The position numbers and the translations under genes were made by a program. DNA of 64,000 nt, from NCBI GenBank assembly GCA_026874595.1, contig CM049312.1:75501429-75565428 (forward strand), written 5' to 3'. Under the pieces are notes generated by a model. That model made no database searches, had not been told where the DNA came from, and was given only the letters and a program-made list of their open reading frames with translations. Of this stretch, positions 51,140 to 62,024 are shown one piece after another. The stretch is from Sipunculus nudus. Its lineage: Eukaryota; Annelida; Sipuncula; Golfingiida; Sipunculidae. Positions within the stretch are counted from its first letter, which is position 1. Each line of letters starts with the position of its first letter.

Positions 51140-52850
51140 TATTGACTGTTAAATAGAGGATGTATAGAGTGGGCTTGCATCTTTCGGAGTAACAAAATGA
51201 CACCAATTAAATTCGACAATTGTGTGGAGTGTGCTTCGTACTGATCAGGTTGTGATAGCGGCTACCGCTGGCTGCCCCGGGGCTATTAACTGTTGTCTAG
51301 TTAGCTGAACTGATCATAAACTGTGTCCATTCACCCGTCAACAATAGCTCATACGATGCATAGCCTTTCCCAGTATCAGTGTTACTACCGGCAGCAAAAG
51401 ATTCTACACATTAGGAAGGCCACTCTAGGTGATCCAGAGCTATTATACGCATCCCGCATCATGCTCCTGGTAAAATCCCAGTCCATCCGGAGCCTCAGGG
51501 AATTCCCAGGGTGCACTGGGGCTGGGCTACCATAATTCATGATTTTACAACCTAATAGCAGGACCCAATTCACCAAGCAAGGGTTTGAATAAAGTGTTAT
51601 TTTAGCAATTAAATACAGATTTGGCTTGTCCATCGTATCTCAATGAGCTCGAAGGAATGACTACTCTCTCACTGCAGGGCAGGTGTACCAGCATGGATTC
51701 ACCCAAACAATTGTTCCAACTCGTTGACTCCTGATCAATCACATTAGGCAATTGTTGATGTTTCCTCAAGGACTGTAGTTCATTTCCAAACACTTCTTCC
51801 TTATCATGCCAATCTTACTATTGCTGAACTTAATATCTGTCTCACCTTATATGTAGCTCCAGGCCCGAACAATTAACACTCAATATAACACAAGCTAACT
51901 CAGTTTCCATTAAAATAAGTCAGGATTATTTACACAACCATCATCTGTGAATAATTATTCCCTGTTTACTAGTGTTTATAAAAACCTTCTTATAAGCACC
52001 TGTCATTTTGGTGATTTTTTCTTTTAAATCAATTTTTTTTTTCCCAATGTGATATTATTGATATTATATTGTGCTATTATCTTAAGTTTATCTTTAAATT
52101 TCATAAATGATCTATTCATGAAAATTAATTCACAAAAGCCATATTGTTGTATTGGCAATCAAGCTGGCACACATTTTTTTTTGGGGGGGGGGGGGGGGGG
52201 TTAACATTAACAAAGGCAGAAAATTGTAAAAAGTGAAGTGAATTTTCCTAATCAGTGTGATGTTATATTTGTAAAGTATACAGCTTGGTAAAGTTGTAAT
52301 GCAATGGACTGCATACCTCTGAATTTATTAAAACCACTTGGACATAAACCATTAAACACATCATAAGCGAGACATCAGATTGAGAGTTCACTATTGGGTA
52401 AATATTGTCAACTGTAACGTTAGTGACAACTCTAAACTCAGGGACTTACATTTTTAGCTGTAGCCGGGGAGAGTTTTTAATTAATGTTATGCAACTTCCA
52501 GGGACAGGATCCAAATAGTACGTAGTCTGAGTGTTAACCGTGTTTGTAATCTTTCTAACTTTATGACAATTTATAAAGGAATTTCACAGAATTTAAATTT
52601 TCTCCAACAAAATATGTTTTACTGCATTTAATAAATTAGAACATAGTCTAAACTTCTGTCATATAAACATATTTATGCCTTTTTTATGGCTGATTTATGA
52701 AAAATTGTAACTTCAAAAAGGAACTAGAATATCAGCAGAAGCTGACAAAAGCCCTCAGCCAAAAGAACAGTGTTTAGAGGTGGTAACAGTAACAAGTACT
52801 AAATATCTGTTCTCACATGGATGTATATCCGTACATGTCTCAGTTATAAA
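51140..52850. other. MORC2 intron; complex stretch then AT-rich
   Basis: 51180-51860 is comparatively GC-rich and non-repetitive with short overlapping frames on both strands, none recognisable. A poly-G run sits at 52181-52200. The rest is AT-rich. Confidence 0.45.
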
Positions 52851-52859
52851 TTTAAAATG

Positions 52860-53756
52860 GAGAGGTATCTACCATGATTCATAACAATCCACCAAATGCT
52901 TCCTGAAAAATAAGCTTTTAAGTTTTATTCTATTACAAGCTCTGTGACCTTGAAAAGTAGGTCAAGGTCACCCATCTTCGAACTTGACCGAGATTTTGTC
53001 GATATACATCTTCACCAAAGAAATAAAATTCCTATTGTGAATCCTTTTAGAGATATCCTGCTCACAAGGCCAAAGTTGAAAAATTTAAGAAAAATTCATT
53101 AAAAATCGGAAATTGTAGGTGGCGCCACCAAACTTGTGAAGCAGTTACAGACCATCAGTCCCTATGATCATAGTAAGTATTGTGAAAATCTACCCAATGG
53201 TTCCTGAGAAATAAGCTTCTAAATGTTTTTTCTATAATCAGCTCTAAAACGTAGAAAAATAGGTCAAGGTCACCCACCTTCGAACTTGACCGAGATTTTG
53301 TCAATATACATCTTCACCAAAAAAATAAAATTCCTACATTGAATTCTTTTAGAGTTATCCCGCTCACAAGCCCAAAGTTGAAAAATTCAATAAAAATTCA
53401 TTAAAAATCAGAAAATTGCAGGTGGCGCCACCAAACTTGTGTAGCAGGTACAGACTATCAGTCCCAATAACCATAGTAAGTTTTGTGAAAATCCACCAAA
53501 TGGTTCCTGAGTAATAAGCATCTAAGTGTTTTTCTATAATCAGCTCTAAAATGTAGAAAAATAGGTCAAGGTCACCCATCTTCGAACTTGACCGAGATTT
53601 TGTCGATATACATCTTTACCGAGGAAATAAAATTCTGACGGTGAATCCTTTTCAAAATATCCCGCTCACAAGGTAAAAGTTAACGGACGCCGGACGGACG
53701 GACAGCTTGGGCGATGACAATAGCCCATCAGCCTAAGGGCTGAGGGCTAAAAATGT
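52860..53756. repeat. ~302-bp tandem repeat with TCAAGGTCA half-sites, about 2.8 units
   Basis: GTCAAGGTCA recurs at 52961, 53263 and 53565, each followed by CTTCGAACTTGACCGAGATT and, in the first two units, by GGTGGCGCCACC. The array closes with CGGACGGACGGAC and a CCCATCAGCCTAAGGGCTGA hairpin before AAAAAT. This is the layout of a non-autonomous element with an internally repeated body, in the MORC2 intron. TCAAGGTCA is the textbook ERR/ROR receptor half-site, but nothing shows it is used. Confidence 0.75.
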
Positions 53757-54279
53757 GTTGTAAAATTAAACAATGACTATATAAAAGGCATTGTTTAATG
53801 AAGTAAAGGATTAATTTTTTTTTCTGAAAAAAATTCTCGACCATAATTTAATTTTTGACCTTTGAGACATGACTTGCACATGCCCATAAGCCAAACATGA
53901 TAATATATTTTGTCAGTGGCAGATCCAGAGGGGGGCACCCGCGGCGCGCGCCCTCCCGTTGAGCTGTAACTTCTCTTATTTTATCTATTTCTTTTCCAAA
54001 TTTTTTTCGTAATTAATTTTTTTTTTTATATATCTTTTTTCCCAGCAGTTACACAGTGTATTACATGTTTCTATACTGGAGGAGGGAGACTTTCCGGATC
54101 TCACGACTCCTCGGCTTACACTCATGACCTGTGCTCTATTGAGTCCTGTGCGCTGCCTTTAGACCTTAGAAGCCGGTAAAATGCAAAGTTTTACATGTGA
54201 CTTGAACTTATTCTATTATATTACCACAAAGAATACTTTTATATAATAGGTGCGCATTTTCACCACATATATACATATA

Positions 54280-54281
<2 letters not shown>

Positions 54282-54344
<63 letters not shown>
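54282..54344. repeat. (TA)n microsatellite inside the TIR element
   Basis: TA run of about 62 bases; a second one is at 54618-54659. Confidence 0.96.
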
Positions 54345-54346
<2 letters not shown>

Positions 54347-54612
54347 ACATTACAAACCATTGCTTGTTTGGACTTTCCAGTTATTATCCAAATTTTGAAG
54401 AAATATAATATTATGGCCGGCCACACGTGAACTCCATAAATATTTAAAAATTTTCCCCCTCCCAAACCCTCCCACCTGTACCTATAATTAAGTTTTCAAA
54501 TGAACATGGCTTATGATTTTATTTATGCAGATGAATATAAAGAAAAACAAATATTTATATTTTTCATAGGTTGAAAATATATTAAGTATTTAGAAATAAT
54601 TAATAAATATAT

Positions 54613-54617
<5 letters not shown>

Positions 54618-54659
<42 letters not shown>
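54618..54659. repeat. (TA)n microsatellite inside the TIR element
   Basis: TA run of about 42 bases. Confidence 0.96.
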
Positions 54660-54661
<2 letters not shown>

Positions 54662-54769
54662 GTAATATAATACTGCATGTATATATATTGTTAAAAACCC
54701 ATCAAACGCTAAACCAGAATTAGTGCCCCCCTATTCTTGAAAATCTGGATCTGCCACTGTTTGTTATTT

Positions 54770-57130
54770 TTTCTTACTGAACAAGTTTTTAAAACATTTT
54801 GAGATTCTGTAATGTACTTTTTGTGGAATTCCACAGTAAAACAGATCGTGAATGACAAAAAAAGTCATTATAGGTAACATAATGGGGATAGTGGGGGACA
54901 GGCCATCAACAAATCATGAGTTTATATTTCTAAATAAATATTTCTAAATACATAATTTTTTTTCCAAAATATTACCCTTATACTTAATTTTATATAATTT
55001 TTTTTTCATTCACTAATTTTAGCGTTTGTTTTTTCCCTACATCTATGATGTGCAAACTGACTCAAACTGCAGTGTGCATTGTATATTTATGCTTCAACAT
55101 AAAAAGATACCTTCCAATCATGAACAAGACCTTAAAGGATATTATATATGCATATTACAATTTATTATATATTATTATTATATTTATTATTTACCAAGTT
55201 TTTAACCCTTCACACACACCAACACAGGCAGTGGACGGGTCACAAATAACTTTTTTCTTTGAAGGGTATCAGTGACAAAACCATGCCTGATTCCAATAGT
55301 TATCCAACAAGGTCAGGATACATGGTTCTACTGTGACTTTCAAAGCCCCTTATATGGCCATAACCATATATAGTACACAGCCTGTTATTCTTTTGTGCAA
55401 ACAGGAAAATACTGGTTGAGCAAAAAATAAAAATAAATTTAAAAAGGGGTTGGATGGGTTATGAAGGAAAGTAGGAAAGTTATATATTTATTTATTAACA
55501 ATGTCACTATACAAAATAGTTCCCAAAGCCACCAACAGAGTGCTCCACCTCACAACTCCACTTTCATGTCCTACTGGGCAGTTCAAGAATCTCAAATGAA
55601 TATTGTAGTACCAGCTATCATAGCTTAGGGAATTTTAAATACAGTCAGATATCAACATTCTGAGCTTTGCAAATATGAAAACATTTACATACCAACTCTG
55701 TAGCTGTGAAAACAGCATTTTTTGTGAAACGTTAATAAATCCAAACATAGCTATTAATTACAACATCACCTTTTCCACAGACTGTACCAAATGACCTGTA
55801 CCCATGTTTGTGATCTGATATGCTCATCCCAAACGAGTCAATAAGCCTCAGTTGATTAATTACAGTTACCTTTAGGATTTCCAAATACTTCATTTTTTTT
55901 TTTAGTTGGTCAGTATTTTCCCCAAGGTCAGATTTCTATCACCATTGTTAGTTGGGTTCATCTTGACTTAATTAGCTTACCTAAAATCAAATGATGGATG
56001 CCTGCACATGAAAAGCAAACAAATCTGTATACTAAGGTTGGCTTAATTTTTACAGTGGTTTCACGATTAATTAAAAACTGTGAAAATAAACCATATGAAA
56101 GGTACACCTTATATTGTACATAAGACTGCTACCAAGTTATCATTCTGGTAGGTGGCTGGTGGTAGAAAGAACTTTCCACGTAAAATCCAGAGAAAATCTT
56201 CAATTATCTTTAAATTTCAGATCTGCTTAATTTAGACCTGATAACAAGTTTTGCCTCACTACACAAGTACAATGACAAGTTGCCCAGGCGACATGCATTG
56301 GCATTCTGCAAAGTGGGTGATATAAGGTGAAATACAAATGAACTTTTTTAAAAGAATGTCATGTTTGCTCAGAATGATGAGGTAATACACTGAGAGATTG
56401 TGAAAAGTCAGTTTTGTGAAATGACAACAAATACAGAACAAGAATTTTTCTTAGAGCATGTGCACCACATGCATTTGGGCAGGTATCGGGTCTGCAGGGT
56501 TCAGGTAATCTGACCTCCACATGAAAACAGACAGACGAGACAAGGATACAAAGTATTCAGATACCTAATATTGATAAATATAAAGTAGAACGCAACTATA
56601 TCATAGTTAGGACACTAAATATTTAAGTAATATGACCACAAATAAAGGAATTAACATAATTATATTGTTATGTACGTAGCATGGATTGTCAGACATATAA
56701 ACGTTCAAACATAGCTTTTAAAAATTCAGGTTCTCACTATTGCTAAGGATGCTGCAAGTTATGTCGCTGCAACAGGACCCAAAACACAACTTCTTCCCCC
56801 GTTGACTGCCGAACAAATGTAGACTTCTAACCCAGAATCATACATGTCAGTTATTGCCGATAGGTGTTGCTAGTTAAATGGAAAAGGTCTCTTGCAGGCA
56901 AACCTCACAAATACAAAGCAGACCACAGTATCATCCTGCTCTCTTTAGTGTAAAACACTGTGGTGACTGTGTTATATACCTCACCCCGTTCCCCCAAACT
57001 CATCTGTCAGACCTTTTCCCCCCTTATTTTATTTTTTTTGTTATTGGAGGTTACTGCTTCCATTTTTCAATGCTTCCTAAACTAAGAATATGTACATCTA
57101 CAGAAATCCATTCCGGACTACAAGACAGGG
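54770..57130. other. MORC2 intron, no exon or clear repeat seen
   Basis: AT-rich, moderately complex sequence between the TIR element and the SINE-like copy. Confidence 0.5.
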
Positions 57131-57140
57131 CAGTATCCCA

Positions 57141-57440
57141 CGCTTCCTCTCATTTTTGTATCCTGGTGTTAACCAGGCCATGTGACTACCACACCTGTGG
57201 CCCTGAGTTTGTAATCATCCCCATTGCTGGGTCATACCACCGAAGAAACCTTGAAAGGCCCGCTCATTTGTGAGTGAAACACGGCCATTTGGCACAGCCT
57301 TCCCATTATTAGCCTGCAGAGCACTCAGCCTGGGTGGGGGCTGACGGTGAAAAATCTCACCACCTCGGCTGCGATTCGAACTCACGATCTCCCGGCTTTG
57401 AGTCCTGTCCCCTTCCCCCGAGCCAGAGAAGCTGGTTTGT
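57141..57440 (-). mobile_element. tRNA-derived SINE-like copy 2
   Basis: Read on minus, it starts AAACCAGCTTCTCTGGCTCG. It has a B box-like GTGAGTTCGAATCGCAGCC (about 57368-57386), then a body containing CACAGCCTTCCCATTATT in plus orientation. It is homologous over its whole length to the copy at 36225-36490, in the same orientation. Lies in the large MORC2 intron. Confidence 0.65.
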
Positions 57441-58277
57441 CAATCAGATTTACTTATTATCTACCCTTTGTAAGCTAATCTTTTTCACCTGCTTGATTCA
57501 CTGACCCAGAACTATTGGATGGAGGTCAGCAGAAGAGTCATAAAACCAAGTTACATCAGCACAAACAAAATGTGTTACTCTTATTACTGGTTGATATAAA
57601 TACCAGGGGTGTAACAATGCATCAAATAATCCATGTATTCAATGGCTACCCCTTGATTAAATTGTAATTGATTCTTAACCACTGAATCAGTTCATTTTGA
57701 TTCTCATTTTTATGCAAGTACCACCTGAAAGATCTCTGTGAGCTATCAGATATGATGGAGCATGCTGCTGTTTCATCGGGTATGTGCCTTAGATCTAGTT
57801 TCAAACTTCACCACTAGACCGTTTCTCTGGCACAGAAACAAATATGGTGGGGATAAACAGAGAGGCCTCTTCACTGTCCCTTTGCTTGCTAAGTTTTACT
57901 AATATCCATTGCAGTAAAGTATAGCTTTTATTAAAGAGAAAGTCTGAAACTAATCCCACATCTATTAGAACAAAGCTGATATGATTTATGGGATTCCTCT
58001 TTTAATGCAAGCTATCCCTTCCCCTTTATTCAAGCCCATTTAATCCTTGCTTCCAGTGGATGAGACTTGTAAACCAGGAAACTTTGCTAACTTACACAGT
58101 TTCTTATTTTACAAATAGTCTGAATATCAAGGCCTCACTGTATTTAGTATTTTGTGTTTTTGTTTTTCTACAGATAGGTGTATGGCCTGTTGGTGGCACT
58201 ATCCTTTTAACTTTAAACTTCATTTATTTTATATGGATTTTACAAATAATTATACATGTAAATAACGTATACTAGGC

Positions 58278-58460
58278 ACTCTACATGGCTCAGTTGGTGG
58301 CATGCGATAGTGTCAAGAGGAAACCGGAGAATCCAAATGAAAAACACTGGCCTTGGACGGGCCACTACAACCCACTCTCACAGCGATGCCGGGGATTGAA
58401 CCTGGTTTGTTAGCTGAGAGAGCTGAGAGTTTTACCCCTCAACTGAACCATGAGCCCATT
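58278..58460. mobile_element. tRNA-derived SINE-like repeat with two opposed tRNA-like heads
   Basis: On plus, ATGGCTCAGTTGGTGGCATG (58285-58304) resembles a pol III A box. On minus, 58457 down to 58386 reads TGGTTCAGTTGAGGGG (A box-like) and then GGTTCAATCCCCGGC (B box-like), the arrangement of a tRNA. The centre (about 58315-58350) is the AGGAAACCGGAGAA-type sequence frequent in aquatic invertebrate repeats. No open frame. Confidence 0.6.
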
Positions 58461-59184
58461 GTTCATATTTGTGATAATCAAATGATTTGTTTCACTCAGG
58501 CCTTGTGGGTCTCAGCTTTATTATGCATGGGCCTGCATGTAGCTAAGATATTAGAGTGGCTCTCTGTGGTCTGGGGAAACTTCCCCAATCTGCCTTAGAG
58601 GTTCAGGAGCTCTGAAGTTCAATATCCTTTGTGCCACTGGGAGCACTTTGACCCTCTGTAGTTACCACTACATCAGATTCAATCTGCTATATCATTTCTT
58701 TAGCAAAGGATGATCAATCAGCAAACAGCTTTTGACTTTATGAGCAATATCAAATCTGAATCATCATGTATTCATGGTATTCACTGGTACAACACAACAA
58801 TACATGACTGATTGGCTCTGGACTGCTAGCAATGAACAGTTTGTCAGGTAACAAATGATAAACAGTATTAACAAAAGTTATATTCAAATGTATATGAAAG
58901 GGAATAAGGAACTTATGAAACTTTCCCCAGTATTGTTACCAAATAAATATTAGCACATGTATGTACGTACTTTTAAAGGAACACATACATCACTGACATA
59001 AAAAGCCCAATAATGGTAAAATCATGATGAAATAAATGCCCATCTAACCCCTCAAGGTAAAGATAACTACATTTGCTAAAGTAAACTTATCTTAAAATTG
59101 CTCATAAAAATCATTTGGGGGGGGGGGGGGGGGTGGTTAAAGGTGTACTGTTGATGACAGAGATCTGTGACCAGACTGACTTAC

Positions 59185-59274
59185 CATTTTTCACTGGGTC
59201 TCCCCCGTGATTTTGATATCCTGACTTTCCACTTTCCTTGTCTATTGTCGACTTCCACCACTTTACCATTACAC
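59185..59274 (-). CDS. MORC2: MORC2-like exon: core of chromo-like domain
   Basis: 90 nt, starting in phase 2 and ending in phase 2. It completes Trp, then encodes CNGKVVEVDNRQGKWKVR and a short basic loop ISKSRGRPSEKW. The acceptor is preceded by a strong pyrimidine tract (TTTTTTCAG); the donor is GTAAGT. The GKWKVR strand corresponds to the RWKVKF strand of vertebrate MORC2. The following loop is different and contains RGRP, the core of an AT-hook. Confidence 0.88.
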
Positions 59275-59989
59275 CTGAAAAAAGGTATTCAATTTAACCA
59301 TATTAATGAGTTTAAATATATGTAGGTTAAAGAGACAATTTTAAGATTCAATATATTTTATGTATCATAAAATTATGCATTAAAGCTTACAATTATATAT
59401 GTATATATAAAGTCCAATGCATTCAAGCCCAATAATATATTTAAAGCCAAGATACAATTTAGGATTGTCTAAATGATTAATTTCAAACAAATTCCCTCTG
59501 AACTGTTATTATCACTACAATTAACAGTAGTTGGCTTTATATTCACTGGTTTAAATTTTCTAAACTTTCACTTTTTCAGTATTTCACATAAGTTCCATAT
59601 TTTCCAACTTGACATACAGCTACTAACAAGAGTAAATCTTTTATTATTTTAATTATTTGATACAATTTTAATAACTTAATGACACAAGGAAACATCAATT
59701 CAAAGGAAAGGAGCAACCATTAGTCTTTTGCCCCATCTGGAATTCTTGGACATAAGTGACCTATGAGGTTTAAGTATAAACAGCTATTATTTTATTCATG
59801 AAGGTCTCCTTTTGCAATAATTTCCCTTTCGCAAATACTCAGAATTCATAACCCTTGGTAATCCAACCACAGAATTTGGTGCAATATACATAAGTAATAA
59901 ACAGTTCTTTTGTATCCATTTTATGTTTAAATACTAATTATCATATTATATTTAAATTTGATCATAGATTCTCATTATTTAGCAGAATA

Positions 59990-60190
59990 GATATTTTTGT
60001 AGACCACACTTTCTACTGCACTGGCAAATTAATAATTTCCATATTGGCCAGTAGGGGTCATTAGCTACTGTGGTGTTCTGGCAATCCCATGAAGCTCAAT
60101 CTTGTGGACACAGCAAATTTAGTTTCCACGTCTGCCACAAGGGGTCACTAGCTACTGGGGCTACAACAGGTGATTTCAAGCTGAACTCCA
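59990..60190. repeat. Two-unit repeat with GGGGTCAYTAGCTACTG motif
   Basis: The motif occurs at about 60053 and 60144, each preceded by a similar CCA-rich stretch, giving two diverged units of about 90 bases in a MORC2 intron. Function unknown; probably a piece of a dispersed repeat. Confidence 0.4.
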
Positions 60191-60819
60191 TTCAGTGTAA
60201 CATATAAAATAGGACTGTTCTAGCCACACCATGTCTTATTGAGGAATATATGATCATAGAGTTAAAAGCAGGATTATTTACACAATTCAGACACTGTCTT
60301 AGCATCTTACTCTGACATGAGTGTATAAATAAATGTCTGAGTGAATCAGCACTGAAGGCAGCATATCAACGTTAGCGGGCAAACTGCATTGAGAGAGCAC
60401 AAAAATATCAGATTCACATGGAAGTGTTACCTGAGTTTCCATACCTTAAGCAAATAAATTTTCATGCCTTTTTCAAAACCTATCACAAAAGATTGAATAC
60501 CTTTTTTCTCCGGAATGTGACAAAAACTGTGACATATGTAACAGGCAATTAAGATCATCTATAATCATTTGCATATGCAAAATAATACTAAAGTCCCTAA
60601 ACTATATTAAAAGAACTGTTACTTCTTCAGCTAATTCAACCATAATTTCTAAATAACACAAGCAGATCAATTTTCATACACTCCCAGAAGATGAAAATTG
60701 TTATGGATAATTTGCAGAATTTAAGGGAATTTACACAAAATCAAGGTCAAACTTAAAATATCATGATTTTTATAAACCCTTCAGATCTGATATATTTTAT
60801 CTAGACTAAAATTACTTAC

Positions 60820-60862
60820 CATTTGCCTTCCACCCGGGCTTCAACTTTCTGACCTATTGATT
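60820..60862 (-). CDS. MORC2: MORC2-like exon: start of chromo-like domain
   Basis: 43 nt; two bases complete a split Glu codon, followed by SIGQKVEARVEGKW, with the Trp codon split into the next exon. The acceptor is AGTTTCAG and the donor is a consensus GTAAGT. The pattern of a hydrophobic strand followed by a G-K-W turn is the first beta strand of the MORC2 chromo-like domain (vertebrate copies have a similar V-E-hydrophobic-V-x-x-x-W-Y run). Confidence 0.85.
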
Positions 60863-61025
60863 CTGAAACTGATTAATAATTCATCAGTTATTGATCTGAA
60901 TATCACTGGATTATATGCCATCAGATTCAAGTTTATTTTTACCACTATAGACCGTTTTCAGACTGAAAATTCACAAAAAAGTACTACAATACTCACTTTT
61001 ATTGAGATACAGATTGCACCATCAA

Positions 61026-61284
61026 GCTAAGCACCGTTAATTTCTGGAATGCGGAATCCAGCATGCGGAATGCATGATAAGAGATATCCTAAGTACCCGC
61101 ACAGCAGGGAGCATGTTTTGTATGTGTGTTGTCCCTGGATACCATGCATAACTGGGAAAAATTGCTACATGTAAGGATTTGTTTTCCCCGATACACATTG
61201 GGCATGCCGGATCAACTCATAAGGAATCTCATCTTATTTATTTAGTCAATAGTGATATTGTCCGCATTCCGCAGGAATCTTAGC
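61026..61284. repeat. Inverted-repeat element with GCTAAG / GGAATGCGGA ends
   Basis: GCTAAG (61026) and GGAATGCGGA (61046-61055) face TCCGCATTCC (61261-61270) and CTTAGC (61279-61284). The inner part has no frame of interest. A short non-autonomous DNA element is the likely explanation; no clear target duplication seen. Confidence 0.4.
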
Positions 61285-61862
61285 TTTACACCCTAAAATT
61301 GCAAAAAGTTTCTACACCATATGAAGGGTTCAACCTCCCCCCTAAATGTAAAGAGTTTTTGCTATATCAGCCCCCTATTCTAAAAATCTTCTTCCCATCC
61401 CGCCTGGGATAGAATGCATATGCAGAACAAACAGATGAATCCTTACCAAGAAGGTCCATCTATTTCCTAGAATGATTTACTGGATCTTCACAGAAATTCC
61501 GCAGGCTGCATTTTGTAAATTGTGTTATTCTAAAGGGTCTTACTGACGTCCTTAATCATCAATATATAAACACTACATTCGGTAATTCATTATGAAGTCT
61601 TCAAAAGAAATACAATTCCAAGCCAAATATCATACTATGTGAATCAGCCAAAAGTGCTGCCATCTGGCATCAGATTGGCGAACTATATTCTTCATACTGT
61701 CCAATTTAAAATATATATTTGAAACTTTAGTTCCTTTAATTTAGATTTAAATAACAAAAGGACAATTTTTTAAAACTATGAATTAAAAAAAAAGATCTAA
61801 GTTCAGATGACTTATGGTCACCTTAGCTAAAAATTGTGAAATTATAAAACAGGACCCCTGAC

Positions 61863-61947
61863 CTTGATCCTGGGTGGTTTCCATGGTTTCTGTCACTTCC
61901 TTCTCCTCCATCTCTTCTACTTCTTCTTCTTCCTCGACCTTCACAGG
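61863..61947 (-). CDS. MORC2: MORC2-like exon: acidic linker
   Basis: 85 nt, begins in phase 0 and ends with one extra base. Encodes 28 residues starting PVKVEEEEEVEEMEEKEV, a Glu-rich linker just before the chromo-like domain, as expected from the acidic linker of MORC2. The acceptor on the minus strand is a weak ..TTTATTTGAAG; the donor is GTCAGG. The terminal G joins AA of the next exon to make Glu. The exact 5' border is the least certain of the set because the acceptor is poor. The preceding exon must end in phase 0, which fits the AT-hook-like repeat units near the window end. Confidence 0.75.
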
Positions 61948-62024
61948 CTTCAAATAAACAAAGCAACAAGTCCAGTGTTAAACCAAGTATGTTGGATCCT
62001 GTCCCTGGGGGATTCCATAAAGGT

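Larger units (their letters stand above)
53914..54759. mobile_element. Non-autonomous DNA transposon with 15-bp perfect TIRs
   Basis: CAGTGGCAGATCCAG at 53914-53928 is exactly complementary to CTGGATCTGCCACTG at 54745-54759. Both ends are followed inward by G-runs or C-runs, and the flanks share TTTGT (53909-53913 and 54760-54764), a possible target duplication. CAGTGGCRGATCCAG ends are known from hAT-type elements in many animals. The interior (846 bp in all) has two TA arrays and a tRNA-like stretch around 54080-54175 but no transposase frame. Confidence 0.75.
34900..61947 (-). other. MORC2: MORC2-like gene, 3' part (gene span, eight exons; 5' part outside the window)
   Basis: Span of the eight exons listed separately. 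Joined on the minus strand they make 747 nt, one open frame of 248 codons ending in TAA, with GT-AG borders and matching phases at all seven introns. Recognition rests on order and motifs recalled from vertebrate MORC2. These are a chromo-like block (GQKVEARVEGKW, then GKVVEVDN..GKWKVR, then KWFDKNGPDVRP), the block TCLRYFLPP with a following FPLDDFFDHYEKGL, a coiled coil, and a C-terminus starting EFDIDAEADTD. Known of the family: MORC2 is a nuclear GHKL-type ATPase that dimerises on DNA and works with the HUSH complex in silencing transposons and long exons. The ATPase, transducer and CW zinc-finger parts are not in this window. Introns of about 12.8 kb and 9.0 kb are filled with repeats. 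The identification is from memory, not from an alignment. Confidence 0.88.

Noticed and set aside
56878-57273. 131-codon plus frame
   Set aside because: Its second half lies antisense to a SINE-like copy and the first half has no recognisable domain.
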